Origin: Acinetobacter terrestris
GTDB lineage: Bacteria; Pseudomonadota; Gammaproteobacteria; Pseudomonadales; Moraxellaceae
Reading direction: 5' to 3'
Length of the DNA: 48,043 nt
Assembly: GCF_004331155.1 (NCBI RefSeq)
Contig: NZ_SJNZ01000027.1
Span: forward strand, 1 to 48,043
The notes beneath the pieces were generated by a model that worked only from the letters and a program-made list of their open reading frames with translations, ran no database searches and was not told the origin of the DNA. Positions 23,897 through 33,028 of this stretch are shown in pieces (the stretch's first letter is position 1; each line of letters opens with the position of its first letter). The translations under genes were made by a program, and so were the position numbers.

Positions 23897-26800
23897 TCAA
23901 GCCACTGGCGCCAATGTAAACAACACCTGCCCTGTTTTCACCGTTTGCCCTTTCTCAATGGTAATGGCATCAACACGCATACGTTCAGGCGCAATAATTG
24001 GAATCTCAATCTTCATCGCTTCAATCACGGCGAGCGTTGCACCTTCTTCCACAATATCACCCGATGCACATTCAATCTTCCAAATAGAACCCGGCATATG
24101 CGATTCCACCGCACAACCACCTTCGGGAATATCTACACCTTCACCGTCATCCACAGCATCCAGGCTTTCAGTCATATACTCCGCCAAACCTGCTTCATGC
24201 CAGCGACGGCGCTCCGCTTCAAAATTGGCTTGTTGGGTTTTTTTAAAGCTGTGAATGGTATCGCTATTGTCTTTTAAGAATTGATTGTATTCTTTCAGGT
24301 TCAACACACCTTCTTCAATACGCAGCTTTAAACGACCGGCTTTAAAGTCCTCACGCATCTGCATCAGTTCAGCTTCAGAGACTTCATAAAACTTGATCTG
24401 GTCAAAGAAACGTAACAGCCACGGCATGCCTTGTTCAAAGTCCGGGTTTTTACGGTAGCGTGACCACATTTGTGTGGTACGGCCAACAAACTGATATCCG
24501 CCCGGGCCTTCCATACCATAAACACACATATAGGCACCGCCAATCCCGACGGCATTTTCAGGGGTCCAAGTACGCGCAGGATTATATTTGGTGGTCACCA
24601 AACGCTGACGTGGATCAAGCGGCGTGGCCACAGGTGCACCCAGATACACATCGCCCAAGCCCATCACCAAATAATGGGCGTTATAGACTACATCTTTTAC
24701 TGCCTGTTTATCTTTCAGGCCATTAATACGGCGGATAAATTCAATATTGTCCGGACACCACGGCGCGTCACTTCGTACAGTTTGTACATAACGCTCAGTT
24801 GCCAGTTGGGTCTGTGAATCTTCCCAAGCCAGCGGCAAATACACGGTACGTGATGGCACTTGCATTTCCGTCACATCAGGTAATTCCGCTTCTGCGACCT
24901 GCAATAAGCGCAATAAATCCAGTTGATCGAGTTTTAATGAATCAAAATGGATTTGTAGCGAACGAATGCCCGGAGTTAGATCAATAATGCCGCGAATGTT
25001 TTGATCTTTGACCCATTGCATCAGGGCATGAATACGGAAACGTAAATTCAGATCCAGTACCAGATCGCCATATTCCACCAGCATATAGTTGTTGCCGGCA
25101 GGACGATACACCACATCAGGCGCGCCATCTTGGCCTTTTAAGGTATCAAGAACAGCATTTTTGAGTGTGCTCAGTTCAGGATAGAACGATTCATCAAATG
25201 TGACCTGTGCTGTATCCGTTGCCTCTAACATCGCATGATATTTTTCATTCAAAATTTTGGCTTGGTGATAGCTGACGGGCACAAATTTGACTTTGTCACC
25301 GGCTTTGAGTTGTCCCAGTTTCCAAAGCTCAGAATTGATCACCACCGCAGGACAGACAAACCCACCCAAACTTGGACCGTCTGGCCCGAGAATAATCGGC
25401 ATATCGCCAGTAAAGTCGATTGCGCCAATGGCATAGGCATTGTCATGAATATTGGATGGATGCAGACCGGCTTCACCGCCGTCTTCACGTGCCCATTCCG
25501 GTTTTGGTCCAATCAGGCGGATACCGGTACGGCTGGAGTTAAAGTGAATTTCAAAGGTATGGGCAAAGAAAGTATCAATGTCGCGTTTGGTAAAGAAATC
25601 CGGTGCGCCATGCGGGCCGTACATCACCGCAATTTCCCAATCATGGGAGAAGGTGGGAACTTGATCTTGCGCTAAAGCGACTGTTTCAATTGAACTATAT
25701 GCTGTGATTGGGAGCATATCGCCAATCAGCAAGTTACGTCCTGCATGACCGCCAAACTGACCTAAAGTGAAAGTCGCTTTAGAGCCTAAATATTCAGGGA
25801 CATTCAGACCGCTTTTAATGCCGATATAACTACGGCAACCGGTGCTAACTTTGCCACATTTTAATACCTGACCTTTTTTAATGTTGATGGTCTGCCACAT
25901 GGCAACCGCCACGCCATCCAAGGTCGATGGCATATCACCACCGGTAATGACAATTTGACTGTCACAGTGGAATTTCAGGCTTGGCCCTTGTAAGGTACAT
26001 TCCAGACCTGCTGTATTGGGTGCATTGCCCAAAAGCTGGTTCGCCACATTTAAGGACAGTGGATCAATCGCTCCCGATGGTGGTACACCGACATTCCAGT
26101 AACCGAGTCGTCCGGTGACATCTTGCACAGCGGTTTGAATACCGGCTTGCAACACTTCAATCTTTTGGGTTTTCCACTCAAAGGTATTTAAAAAGCGTGT
26201 GGTCTGCGTACCGGCTTTAAATACTTCACCGGCAACAATGTTTTGTAAATATTCAAGATTGGTTTCGATGCCCGCAACTTGGGTTTTCGCCAAAGTGTCT
26301 GTCATGGCTTGAATGGCAGATTCACGGGTCTCGCTTGTCACAATGATTTTGGCAATCATCGGGTCATAGAATGACGAGACATTGGAACCGGTTTCGACCC
26401 AGGTTTCATTACGTGCGTTGGCATCAAACTCTACAAAAGTCAGTAAACCTGCGCTCGGTTGGAAATTTTTAATCGGGTCTTCCGCGTACAGACGCACCTG
26501 AATCGAATGACCTTTGGATTCTAATTTTTCAGTGGGTGCAGCCCACGTACCTGCGGCAAGTGTCACCATCCATTCCACCAAGTCCACGCCAAAGACTTGC
26601 TCGGTCACGCCGTGTTCGACTTGCAGACGGGTATTTACTTCCAGGAAATAGAATTCCTGGGTGTCGGTGTCCATCACGAATTCAACTGTCCCTGCAGAAC
26701 GGTAGTTCACCGATTGCATCAATTGAATAGCCACATTTTGAATATAATCACGTTGTTCGTCATTGAGATGTGGTGCCGGAGTTTCCTCAATCACTTTCTG

Positions 26801-27523
26801 GTTACGGCGTTGCACCGAACAATCACGTTCACCCAGTGCCAAGACTTTCCCGTGACCATCACCAAAAATCTGCACTTCAATATGGCGTGCGTTTTGGACA
26901 AATTTCTCTAAATACAATCCGGCATCTTTAAAATTGGCTTGGGCCAGATAAGATACCGTGACATAGGCATCTTTCAGTTCAGCTTCGTTCCAGACCAGAC
27001 GCATGCCGATTCCGCCACCGCCTGCGGTACTTTTCAGCATCAGCGGATAACCAATACGCGCCGCTTCGGTTAACGCTTCTGCTTCATCCGCCAAGAGTTG
27101 ACTGCCCGGAAGTAATGGTACATTGGCCTGAATCGCAAGTTCACGCGCGGTGTGCTTTAAACCAAACTCCCGCATCTGATTTGAATTTGGACCAATAAAG
27201 GCGATTCCCTGTGATTCACATAAATCACAAAATTCAGCATTTTCAGACAAGAAACCATAACCCGGATGAATTGCTTGTGCGCCGGTTTGTTTCGCCACTT
27301 CCAGGATTTTTTCAACGTTTAAATAGCTTTGGCTGGCTGGTGCTTCACCGATATACACCGCTTCATCAGCCAGTGTCACATGCAATGAATCACGATCGGC
27401 TTCGGAATAAACCGCAACAGATTGAATGCCTAGTTTTTTTAAACTACGAATGACACGGCAAGCGATGGCACCACGGTTGGCAATTAAAACTTTAGTCAAT
27501 TGAGGCATAGGATTATTTTTCAT
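23897..27523 (-). CDS. Biotin-dependent urea-carboxylase-family enzyme, probably guanidine carboxylase
   Basis: About 1208 residues: biotin carboxylase domain (~1-450; KSTAGGGGIGM ATP-grasp loop), two carboxyltransferase halves of the KipA/KipI type (~470-800 and ~820-1030) and a C-terminal biotinyl domain with the biotinylated Lys in VIEAMKIEIP, 38 residues from the end. ATG 27523 follows GAGGA by 8 bases and the upstream stop by one base. It carries no fused allophanate hydrolase. Pairing with two DUF1989 proteins, a ykkC riboswitch and separate atzF is the pattern of guanidine carboxylase, which makes carboxyguanidine from guanidine, bicarbonate and ATP. Urea is the alternative substrate. 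Confidence 0.9.
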   Translation of the reverse strand: MKNNPMPQLTKVLIANRGAIACRVIRSLKKLGIQSVAVYSEADRDSLHVTLADEAVYIGEAPASQSYLNVEKILEVAKQTGAQAIHPGYGFLSENAEFCDLCESQGIAFIGPNSNQMREFGLKHTARELAIQANVPLLPGSQLLADEAEALTEAARIGYPLMLKSTAGGGGIGMRLVWNEAELKDAYVTVSYLAQANFKDAGLYLEKFVQNARHIEVQIFGDGHGKVLALGERDCSVQRRNQKVIEETPAPHLNDEQRDYIQNVAIQLMQSVNYRSAGTVEFVMDTDTQEFYFLEVNTRLQVEHGVTEQVFGVDLVEWMVTLAAGTWAAPTEKLESKGHSIQVRLYAEDPIKNFQPSAGLLTFVEFDANARNETWVETGSNVSSFYDPMIAKIIVTSETRESAIQAMTDTLAKTQVAGIETNLEYLQNIVAGEVFKAGTQTTRFLNTFEWKTQKIEVLQAGIQTAVQDVTGRLGYWNVGVPPSGAIDPLSLNVANQLLGNAPNTAGLECTLQGPSLKFHCDSQIVITGGDMPSTLDGVAVAMWQTINIKKGQVLKCGKVSTGCRSYIGIKSGLNVPEYLGSKATFTLGQFGGHAGRNLLIGDMLPITAYSSIETVALAQDQVPTFSHDWEIAVMYGPHGAPDFFTKRDIDTFFAHTFEIHFNSSRTGIRLIGPKPEWAREDGGEAGLHPSNIHDNAYAIGAIDFTGDMPIILGPDGPSLGGFVCPAVVINSELWKLGQLKAGDKVKFVPVSYHQAKILNEKYHAMLEATDTAQVTFDESFYPELSTLKNAVLDTLKGQDGAPDVVYRPAGNNYMLVEYGDLVLDLNLRFRIHALMQWVKDQNIRGIIDLTPGIRSLQIHFDSLKLDQLDLLRLLQVAEAELPDVTEMQVPSRTVYLPLAWEDSQTQLATERYVQTVRSDAPWCPDNIEFIRRINGLKDKQAVKDVVYNAHYLVMGLGDVYLGAPVATPLDPRQRLVTTKYNPARTWTPENAVGIGGAYMCVYGMEGPGGYQFVGRTTQMWSRYRKNPDFEQGMPWLLRFFDQIKFYEVSEAELMQMREDFKAGRLKLRIEEGVLNLKEYNQFLKDNSDTIHSFKKTQQANFEAERRRWHEAGLAEYMTESLDAVDDGEGVDIPEGGCAVESHMPGSIWKIECASGDIVEEGATLAVIEAMKIEIPIIAPERMRVDAITIEKGQTVKTGQVLFTLAPVA

Positions 27524-27524
27524 T

Positions 27525-28178
27525 TTAAGCTTCCTCACCGTCACGAACCACTAACTGGATTTGCGTCGGGTTGTAGGCATTGCATGGGTTATTCAGTTGT
27601 GGACAGTTGGAGATCAGCACGATCAAATCCATTTCCGCCTGAATTTCAACGTATTTTCCCGGTGCAGAAATACCGTCTTCAAATTTAAGCGCACCTTCTG
27701 CAGTCACCGGTACATTCATAAAGAAATTAATGTTCGGTCCAATATGACGCACGTTTAAGCCATGTTTTTGTGCAATGGGATGCTTTGCCAGTGCATACAT
27801 AAAGTTATTACGGCAACTGTGCATCGGATAGGTTTCATGTGCATAACGTACGCTATTGCTTTCACAGGAACATGCACCGCCCAAAGTGTCATGGCGACCG
27901 CAGTTATCATCATGAATGATGGCCATCGGACGACCCACGTTGCTGTATAAGGTGGTGCCTTTTTCCAGATAAATATATTGGTTAATCGCCAAGGTATCGG
28001 TTGCGCTATAACGCTCGGACGGATTTTCTGCCGAGATAAATAGCGTATCTACCGCCTGGTTGCCTTCTAAGTCAATAATGCGGAAATACTGGCCTTTTTT
28101 GACTTCGCACATCCATGCTTCACCCGCAGGGCAGACTTCGCTTAATACTGTTTTTTCAAAATTTTGTAGTACCGTCAT
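27525..28178 (-). CDS. DUF1989 protein (UAAP2), probable carboxyguanidine deiminase subunit
   Basis: 217 residues of the urea-carboxylase-associated DUF1989 family. Candidate metal and catalytic residues are visible in HDTLGGACSC, MHSCRNNF and NCPQLNNPCNAYNPT. Proteins of this type (UAAP1/UAAP2, now CgdA/CgdB) form a heteromeric deiminase that turns carboxyguanidine into allophanate and ammonia. It follows its paralogue by 16 bases and abuts the carboxylase start. Which subunit corresponds to CgdA or CgdB I leave open. Confidence 0.86.
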   Translation of the reverse strand: MTVLQNFEKTVLSEVCPAGEAWMCEVKKGQYFRIIDLEGNQAVDTLFISAENPSERYSATDTLAINQYIYLEKGTTLYSNVGRPMAIIHDDNCGRHDTLGGACSCESNSVRYAHETYPMHSCRNNFMYALAKHPIAQKHGLNVRHIGPNINFFMNVPVTAEGALKFEDGISAPGKYVEIQAEMDLIVLISNCPQLNNPCNAYNPTQIQLVVRDGEEA

Positions 28179-28194
28179 GATGCTTCTCCTGATC

Positions 28195-28935
28195 TTAGAT
28201 GCTGCTTAGCGCGTAGTAACGGGCATTGTTGGCAAATGCACGCTGGTTTTGCGGACAGGCATCACGACAAATATCGCTTTCACTTAAAGGATTGGCTTTG
28301 AATAAAGACAATTGAATATCTGCAGGACTGTAGCTCGCACTTGAATCCAAAGCATGTGGCGCGGCTGACAGAAACAGCAGACAGTCCATTTCAAAACGCA
28401 GTTCTACAATTTGATCACTGTTATCTGCACTGGCATAAGACAGCTTGCCCGTAGCATCTGGGGCAACTTTAGAGAAAAGATTCACGGTGGCGCTGAGATC
28501 ACTTTGGTTTAAGGAAAATTTCGCCATTTCCACCAATAAACCATCCACACCGCTTTGGTACATCTGATTGCGGGCATCTTGAAAGGTACGTGTTCCAAAT
28601 TGTTTTTTAATTTGTTCAGGACGCGAAGCACCGCAAAGCGTGTCATTCCAACCATGCTCATCAGTGACAATAGAGGCCATGACACGTCCCAAATCTGAAT
28701 ACAGCACATTGCCCGTGCTTAAAAATGCGGTGTGTTGACCTTTCAGGCTGTCTGGCATGTTAAAGCGTTCCAGCTTGTCATCAGCATTGACACAGAACAG
28801 CGATACATTGGCATGGGCAGAGCGTGCTTTAAATTGCAGCAGCGCACCTTTTTGAATGCGTCCCGACCAATGATGCCCTCCAGGCAAAACCTCAGTCCAG
28901 AGTATCTGATTATTATGATAGTTGCTTAAGCCCAT
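28195..28935 (-). CDS. DUF1989 protein (UAAP1), probable carboxyguanidine deiminase subunit
   Basis: About 246 residues, a longer paralogue of the next gene. Its motifs include HGWNDTLCGASRPEQ and FSKVAPDATGKLSY. Relative to UAAP2 the Cys-rich stretch is reduced, so one subunit may be structural. ATG 28935 has GAGG 8 bases upstream; the frame extends to 28962, but that ATG is only two bases after the GGGAGG that belongs to the riboswitch 3' end. It is the first gene of block C and is directly controlled by the guanidine-I riboswitch. Confidence 0.84.
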   Translation of the reverse strand: MGLSNYHNNQILWTEVLPGGHHWSGRIQKGALLQFKARSAHANVSLFCVNADDKLERFNMPDSLKGQHTAFLSTGNVLYSDLGRVMASIVTDEHGWNDTLCGASRPEQIKKQFGTRTFQDARNQMYQSGVDGLLVEMAKFSLNQSDLSATVNLFSKVAPDATGKLSYASADNSDQIVELRFEMDCLLFLSAAPHALDSSASYSPADIQLSLFKANPLSESDICRDACPQNQRAFANNARYYALSSI

Positions 28936-28964
28936 TGCGGTTACCTCTTCGGTTGTTGGCATGA

Positions 28965-29078
28965 CCTCCCGGGCTTTTATCCCTCCGTGTAGCTCTATTT
29001 TTTATAAAAAACAGGCCGTGAACTCTCGGTCTCAGGCATACGATTTTCTAACTTTTGAAAATGTACCGGAACCCTAGA
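28965..29078 (-). ncRNA. Guanidine-I (ykkC) riboswitch
   Basis: On the minus strand the conserved blocks appear in order: CTAGGGTTCCGG at the 5' end, GACCGAGAGTTCACGGC in the middle, then ACACGGAGGGATAAAAGCCC and GGGAGGT at the 3' end. These are the hallmarks of the ykkC/guanidine-I aptamer. It begins about 15 bases after the predicted sigma-54 start and ends 30 bases before the preferred ATG. Guanidine should raise expression of the deiminase and carboxylase genes. This is strong evidence that the substrate of the operon is guanidine and not urea. Confidence 0.95.
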
Positions 29079-29101
29079 TCACTTTTTTCATGTCATAGAT
29101 A

Positions 29102-29120
29102 AAGCAAAGGCTGTGCCAAC
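29102..29120 (-). promoter_or_regulatory. Sigma-54 promoter of the guanidine carboxylase operon
   Basis: Minus strand TTGGCACAGCCTTTGCTTT: GG and GC ten bases apart. The predicted start is near 29093, just before the riboswitch, so nitrogen limitation and guanidine would act together. Confidence 0.82.
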
Positions 29121-29204
29121 TTGGTAATACGATTTTTTGTTTTAGTCATACTGTTTTGCTTCAAAAAGCATGCATTTAAGAGCGTTGTAAAAATCAATGC
29201 ACCA

Positions 29205-29238
29205 GAACTAGTCAATTTATTCCCAAATTGACTAGTTC
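29205..29238. repeat. 14-bp perfect inverted repeat
   Basis: GAACTAGTCAATTT and its complement around the loop ATTCCC, followed on the plus strand by CATTTTTAAC. It is the first of three successive hairpins between the guanidine and nucleoside operons. Confidence 0.6.
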
Positions 29239-29269
29239 CATTTTTAACAGTAAATTATTAATCATAAAG

Positions 29270-29312
29270 AGCGGACCTTATTAGGCTTTTCCCTAGGCGG
29301 TCCGCTTTTTTT
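29270..29312 (+). terminator. Terminator-like hairpin 2 of 3
   Basis: AGCGGACC/GGTCCGCT arms with an inner TAGG/CCTA stem and a seven-T tract on the plus strand. No plus-strand gene precedes it. Confidence 0.65.
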
Positions 29313-29317
29313 AAATC

Positions 29318-29361
29318 AAGACTGGTTAAATCGGGCTCTTCCTGACAAACCAGTCTTTTTT
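29318..29361 (+). terminator. Terminator-like hairpin 3 of 3
   Basis: AAGACTGGTT/AACCAGTCTT arms followed by six T on the plus strand. On the minus strand it lies after the amidohydrolase gene and may add to termination there, but the T-run faces the other way. The remaining bases of 29121-29521 show no gene. Confidence 0.65.
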
Positions 29362-29521
29362 ATGCCTAAATTTTAAAATCAGTCCTAAAGCCATTGTTTA
29401 GTATGTCTACCACTGACAAAGATTTTTTTTAGGACAAAGTACCACTACATTATGATTTTCTATGCAAGCAGGATCTATTGATGTTGCATAAAAGATAGCG
29501 TCAACAGATTTTAATAGAATA

Positions 29522-30895
29522 TTAAGATTCTTCACGCTGTAATTCATTGACGGCTTGACCTTGCTGGGCAAACCACTGATCACGACGCTTAAACAATAGC
29601 GGCGCAGCTTGATTGACTTGATCAATCAAGGCCTGTAAATCGGCATTTACCAGGCGGCCATTTCCCACCACGACTTGTCCTGCGACCATAGTCATCAACA
29701 CATCTTGTCCTTGTACCGCATGCACGAGGTTGCTGTGTAAATTAAATAAACGACCGTGATCAATCAGCGGCGTCATGCGTGGGGTATCCAGTTTCACTGC
29801 AATCAGGTCTGCCTGTTTGCCGACTTCTAGCGAACCGATGTCATGCTGCATGCCCAAAGCCTTTGCCCCTGTAATCGTGGCCATCTGACATACCGACCAG
29901 GCATCCAGTGCGGCTGCATCCAGGTTCGAGAGTTTCGCCAATAACGAAGCGGTTTTCATTTCCTCAAACATATCCAGATTATTGTTTTCTTTTTCTCCAT
30001 CGGTGCCTAAACCGACCGCAATCCCCTGACGCAGCATTTCAACAATGGGCGCTGCGCCAGAGGCCAATTTCATATTGGAAATCGGGTTATGTGCCACACC
30101 CACTGCATGTTGTTTTAAAATTTGAATCTCGTTGGCATCCGCCCAAACGCAATGTGCCAATAAAGTTTTCGGTACATCGAGCAGTCCCAATTTTTCTAAA
30201 CTTTCAATTGGACGCATGCCAGAGCGGCGTAAATTTTCCTGTACATCAAACTGGCTTTCGTTGCTGTGGGTATGAAAACCGGTTTGATACTCATGACACA
30301 GGTTTTCAATGCGTTTTAATGCTGAATTCTCGGCATAAAACAGGTGCTCCAAGCCGACCCAGACCTGAATTCGCCCATTAGCCTGTTGATGCCAGCGCTT
30401 GATTAGGGCTTCATTGCTTTTTAAGCTTTCAAAATAATGGTGATCCGGATGCTCCGCAACATAGGGCACAAGAACGGCACGAATCCCCAAGTCTTTTGCC
30501 GCCTCGGCACTGCCATCCATATAACGCCACATATCGACTATGGTGGTGGTCCCCGACAAAAGCGCCTCGGCATAGCACAAGTAAGATGCAATTTTGGCAT
30601 CTTCAGGGCTGAGTACGCGGTGCATCGGGTCAATAAACTGCTGTAACCAGTCCCAGACCGCCAAGCCTTCAGCCGTACCGCGCAGGAAACCGGAATGGCA
30701 ATGGGTATTGATCAAGCCCGGCATCAGCAGGGTCTGTGGATAATGCTCAATAAGTACCTCGGGATAGCGCTGGCTTAACTGCGCCAGTGTGTCTACGGCT
30801 TTAATTGTGTCGCCATCAATCAGTACAGCGCCATTTTGAATGCATTGGTTCTGCACATTCATGGTCAGGACATAGGCCGCGGTTAAAATTTTCAT
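29522..30895 (-). CDS. Amidohydrolase-superfamily purine deaminase (SsnA/TrzA/MtaD-like, COG0402)
   Basis: 457 residues. The metal site is complete: His65 and His67 (INTHCH), His in GFHTHSNE, His in LLAHCVWAD and Asp in GLGTDGEKENN. The beta-sandwich of residues 1-55 and the C-terminal ~380-430 enclose the barrel. The family deaminates purines, pyrimidines, MTA/SAH or s-triazines. It ends the nucleoside-transporter operon, 45 bases after the second permease, with AGGAC 7 bases before ATG. An aminopurine or aminopurine nucleoside is the likely substrate; the precise one is not decided by motifs I can see. Confidence 0.82.
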   Translation of the reverse strand: MKILTAAYVLTMNVQNQCIQNGAVLIDGDTIKAVDTLAQLSQRYPEVLIEHYPQTLLMPGLINTHCHSGFLRGTAEGLAVWDWLQQFIDPMHRVLSPEDAKIASYLCYAEALLSGTTTIVDMWRYMDGSAEAAKDLGIRAVLVPYVAEHPDHHYFESLKSNEALIKRWHQQANGRIQVWVGLEHLFYAENSALKRIENLCHEYQTGFHTHSNESQFDVQENLRRSGMRPIESLEKLGLLDVPKTLLAHCVWADANEIQILKQHAVGVAHNPISNMKLASGAAPIVEMLRQGIAVGLGTDGEKENNNLDMFEEMKTASLLAKLSNLDAAALDAWSVCQMATITGAKALGMQHDIGSLEVGKQADLIAVKLDTPRMTPLIDHGRLFNLHSNLVHAVQGQDVLMTMVAGQVVVGNGRLVNADLQALIDQVNQAAPLLFKRRDQWFAQQGQAVNELQREES

Positions 30896-30940
30896 TATTT
30901 GTCCTCAAATCTATGCTGTTTTATTCATTAGCGCATGCCC

Positions 30941-31861
30941 TTAGGGCACGAAGGTTTTGCCCAAAGAAGCAGGTAAATTCATTTTGAGTAATTTTTTATC
31001 GCGTGAAATCATCACCAACACCACAATGGTGGCTAAATACGGCAATGCTGCAAGAAATTCATTCGGTACATTGATGCCCAAGGCCTGCGCGTGAAATTGC
31101 AAAATGGTTACACCGCCAAACAGGTAGGCACCGAGTATTAAACGGGTGGGTTTCCACACCGCAAACACCACCAGGGCAATGGCAATCCAGCCACGTCCGG
31201 CAACCATATTTTCAATCCACATCGGGGTATAGACCGTCGATAAAAATGCCCCGCCAATACCCGCCATCATGCCGCCAAAAAGAACTGCGCCATAACGAAT
31301 CGCCAACACGTGATAACCCATGGCATGCGCACTTTCCGGTGATTCACCAACTGCTTTAAGCAGTAAACCCAAACGGGTTTTGGCCAAGACAAACCACACG
31401 GCAAAAAATGCCAAAATCGACAGATACACCACATAGTTTTGTTGGAATAAAATCGGGCCAAGTACCGGAATATCGGCCAGCAGTGGAATATTAAAATTGG
31501 CTAGCCCCGGTAGTGCGGTACTAACATAGTTCTGCCCCAAAAATGCGGAAATCCCCAAACCAAAAATGGTTAAAGCCAGGCCGCAAGCCGACTGGTTGGT
31601 GCTTAACGACAGGGTGAAAAAGGCGAAGATCAGTGCCATCAACATGCCCGCCAAACCACCGATCAGCAGCGCGCTAAATACGCTGGCATCGTATTGTGCA
31701 GCAAAGGCAAAACCGGCAATGGCACCGACCAGCATCATGCCTTCAACCCCAAGATTAATCACACCGCTACGCTGCGTGACCAATTCCCCCAAACCGGCAA
31801 AAATCAGCGGTGTTGCTGCGGCAACAGTACCTGCAAGGATTGCGGTTAATTCTAAAGCCAT
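30941..31861 (-). CDS. Nucleoside/purine ABC transporter permease 2 (BmpD/NupQ-like)
   Basis: 306 residues, about eight to ten membrane helices, of the permease family used by BMP-type nucleoside importers. The N-terminal ITPLIFAGLGELVTQRSGVINLGVEGMM region, cited in part (GVINLGVEGMM), is the family signature. AGGAAG precedes the ATG by 8 bases. It pairs with the next permease upstream to make the heterodimeric channel. Confidence 0.88.
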   Translation of the reverse strand: MALELTAILAGTVAAATPLIFAGLGELVTQRSGVINLGVEGMMLVGAIAGFAFAAQYDASVFSALLIGGLAGMLMALIFAFFTLSLSTNQSACGLALTIFGLGISAFLGQNYVSTALPGLANFNIPLLADIPVLGPILFQQNYVVYLSILAFFAVWFVLAKTRLGLLLKAVGESPESAHAMGYHVLAIRYGAVLFGGMMAGIGGAFLSTVYTPMWIENMVAGRGWIAIALVVFAVWKPTRLILGAYLFGGVTILQFHAQALGINVPNEFLAALPYLATIVVLVMISRDKKLLKMNLPASLGKTFVP

Positions 31862-31894
31862 ATCATGCTTCCTTTTACTGTAGACAACATTGGG

Positions 31895-32989
31895 TTAAGG
31901 GCTGGTCGCTGCGACTGGCTCAGGCGGCAGCGTTTTTTTGGCAAAACGGTAACGGTTTTCAATCAGGGCGTCAGACGCCAACAGAAAGAACAACAATAAG
32001 CCCTGGAAAATGCCGGTAATCGCCACCGGTAGTTGCAGTTGCATTTGTGCCATTTCCCCGCCCAAATAAATCAGCGCCATAAAGCAGCCGGACAGCACAA
32101 TGCCCAGCGGATTCAGACGACCCAAATACGCCACAATGATGGCTGCATAGCCATAACCCGGTGACAGATTCGGATTCAGTTGTCCAATCGGGCCAGCGAC
32201 TTCACAAATACCGGCAATGCCTGCCATGGTGCCGGAAATCACCAGACTCATCCAAATGGCTTTTGAGGATGAAAAACCGGCATATTTTGCCGCCAAAGGC
32301 GCCTGACCGCTGACTTCCAGTTTATAAGCGGTCAGGCTCTTGCGCATAAACACCCAAAACAGCACGACGGCAAAAAGCGTGATAAAAAGTGACGCGTTAA
32401 TGCGGGTCCCTTCCATAATCAACGGCAGCGTGGCACTGTCATTAAACATCACCGATTGTGGAAAATTCATCCCATCGGGATCACGCCAGGGTCCATTGAC
32501 CAAGTACAGCAGCACAAACAGCGCGATATAGTTCATCATTAAGGTGGTCAGGGTTTCTTCGGCATTAAAGTGGGTTTTCAGCAAGGCAGGAATCGCGCCC
32601 CAGAATGCCCCGCCCAATGCACCCATCAGTACCATTAGGGGTAAAATCCATCCACCCATTTGCTCGTGGAATAAAATGGCAATACCCCCGCCAAAAATTG
32701 CGCCCATGGTGAGCTGACCTTCGGCCCCAATATTGAATAATTTGGCCCGAAAGCCAACCGCCAGACCCAAGGCAATCAAAATTAAAGGACCGGCTTTAAC
32801 CGCCAATTCGCTCCAGCCATACCCAGATGCCAGCGGTTCAATAAAAAAGATGTACATGGCTTTGCCAGGCTCGACGCCCAACATTAAAAATAAAATGCTG
32901 CCGACAATCAGCATGGCCACAAGTGCAATCACAGGAGAAAGCCACTTCATCATTTTAGATGGATGTTCACGCGGTTCTAATAAATGCAT
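31895..32989 (-). CDS. Nucleoside/purine ABC transporter permease 1 (NupP-like)
   Basis: 364 residues with an N-terminal cytoplasmic tail, about ten membrane helices and the family motif KLFNIGAEGQLTMGA. A perfect AGGAGG lies 5 bases before the ATG. It starts 39 bases after the ATPase stop. It forms the translocation pore with the second permease for import of nucleosides, nucleobases or related purines. Confidence 0.88.
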   Translation of the reverse strand: MHLLEPREHPSKMMKWLSPVIALVAMLIVGSILFLMLGVEPGKAMYIFFIEPLASGYGWSELAVKAGPLILIALGLAVGFRAKLFNIGAEGQLTMGAIFGGGIAILFHEQMGGWILPLMVLMGALGGAFWGAIPALLKTHFNAEETLTTLMMNYIALFVLLYLVNGPWRDPDGMNFPQSVMFNDSATLPLIMEGTRINASLFITLFAVVLFWVFMRKSLTAYKLEVSGQAPLAAKYAGFSSSKAIWMSLVISGTMAGIAGICEVAGPIGQLNPNLSPGYGYAAIIVAYLGRLNPLGIVLSGCFMALIYLGGEMAQMQLQLPVAITGIFQGLLLFFLLASDALIENRYRFAKKTLPPEPVAATSP

Positions 32990-33028
32990 TGCATCCTCCT
33001 GTAGACCTCAATAGAGACTAAAAGCGTG

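Noticed and set aside
25235..25675. Plus-strand 146-codon frame opposite the carboxylase
   Set aside because: Antisense to a conserved carboxyltransferase domain, with no supporting ribosome site.
28936..28962. Upstream ATG 28962 as start of the first DUF1989 gene
   Set aside because: It lies two bases from the riboswitch GGGAGG; the later ATG has properly spaced GAGG.
29407..29625. Minus-strand 72-codon frame overlapping the end of the amidohydrolase
   Set aside because: Different frame from the conserved gene, no recognisable product; probably chance.
29908..30381. Plus-strand 157-codon frame opposite the amidohydrolase
   Set aside because: Antisense shadow of a gene with a full metal-binding set.
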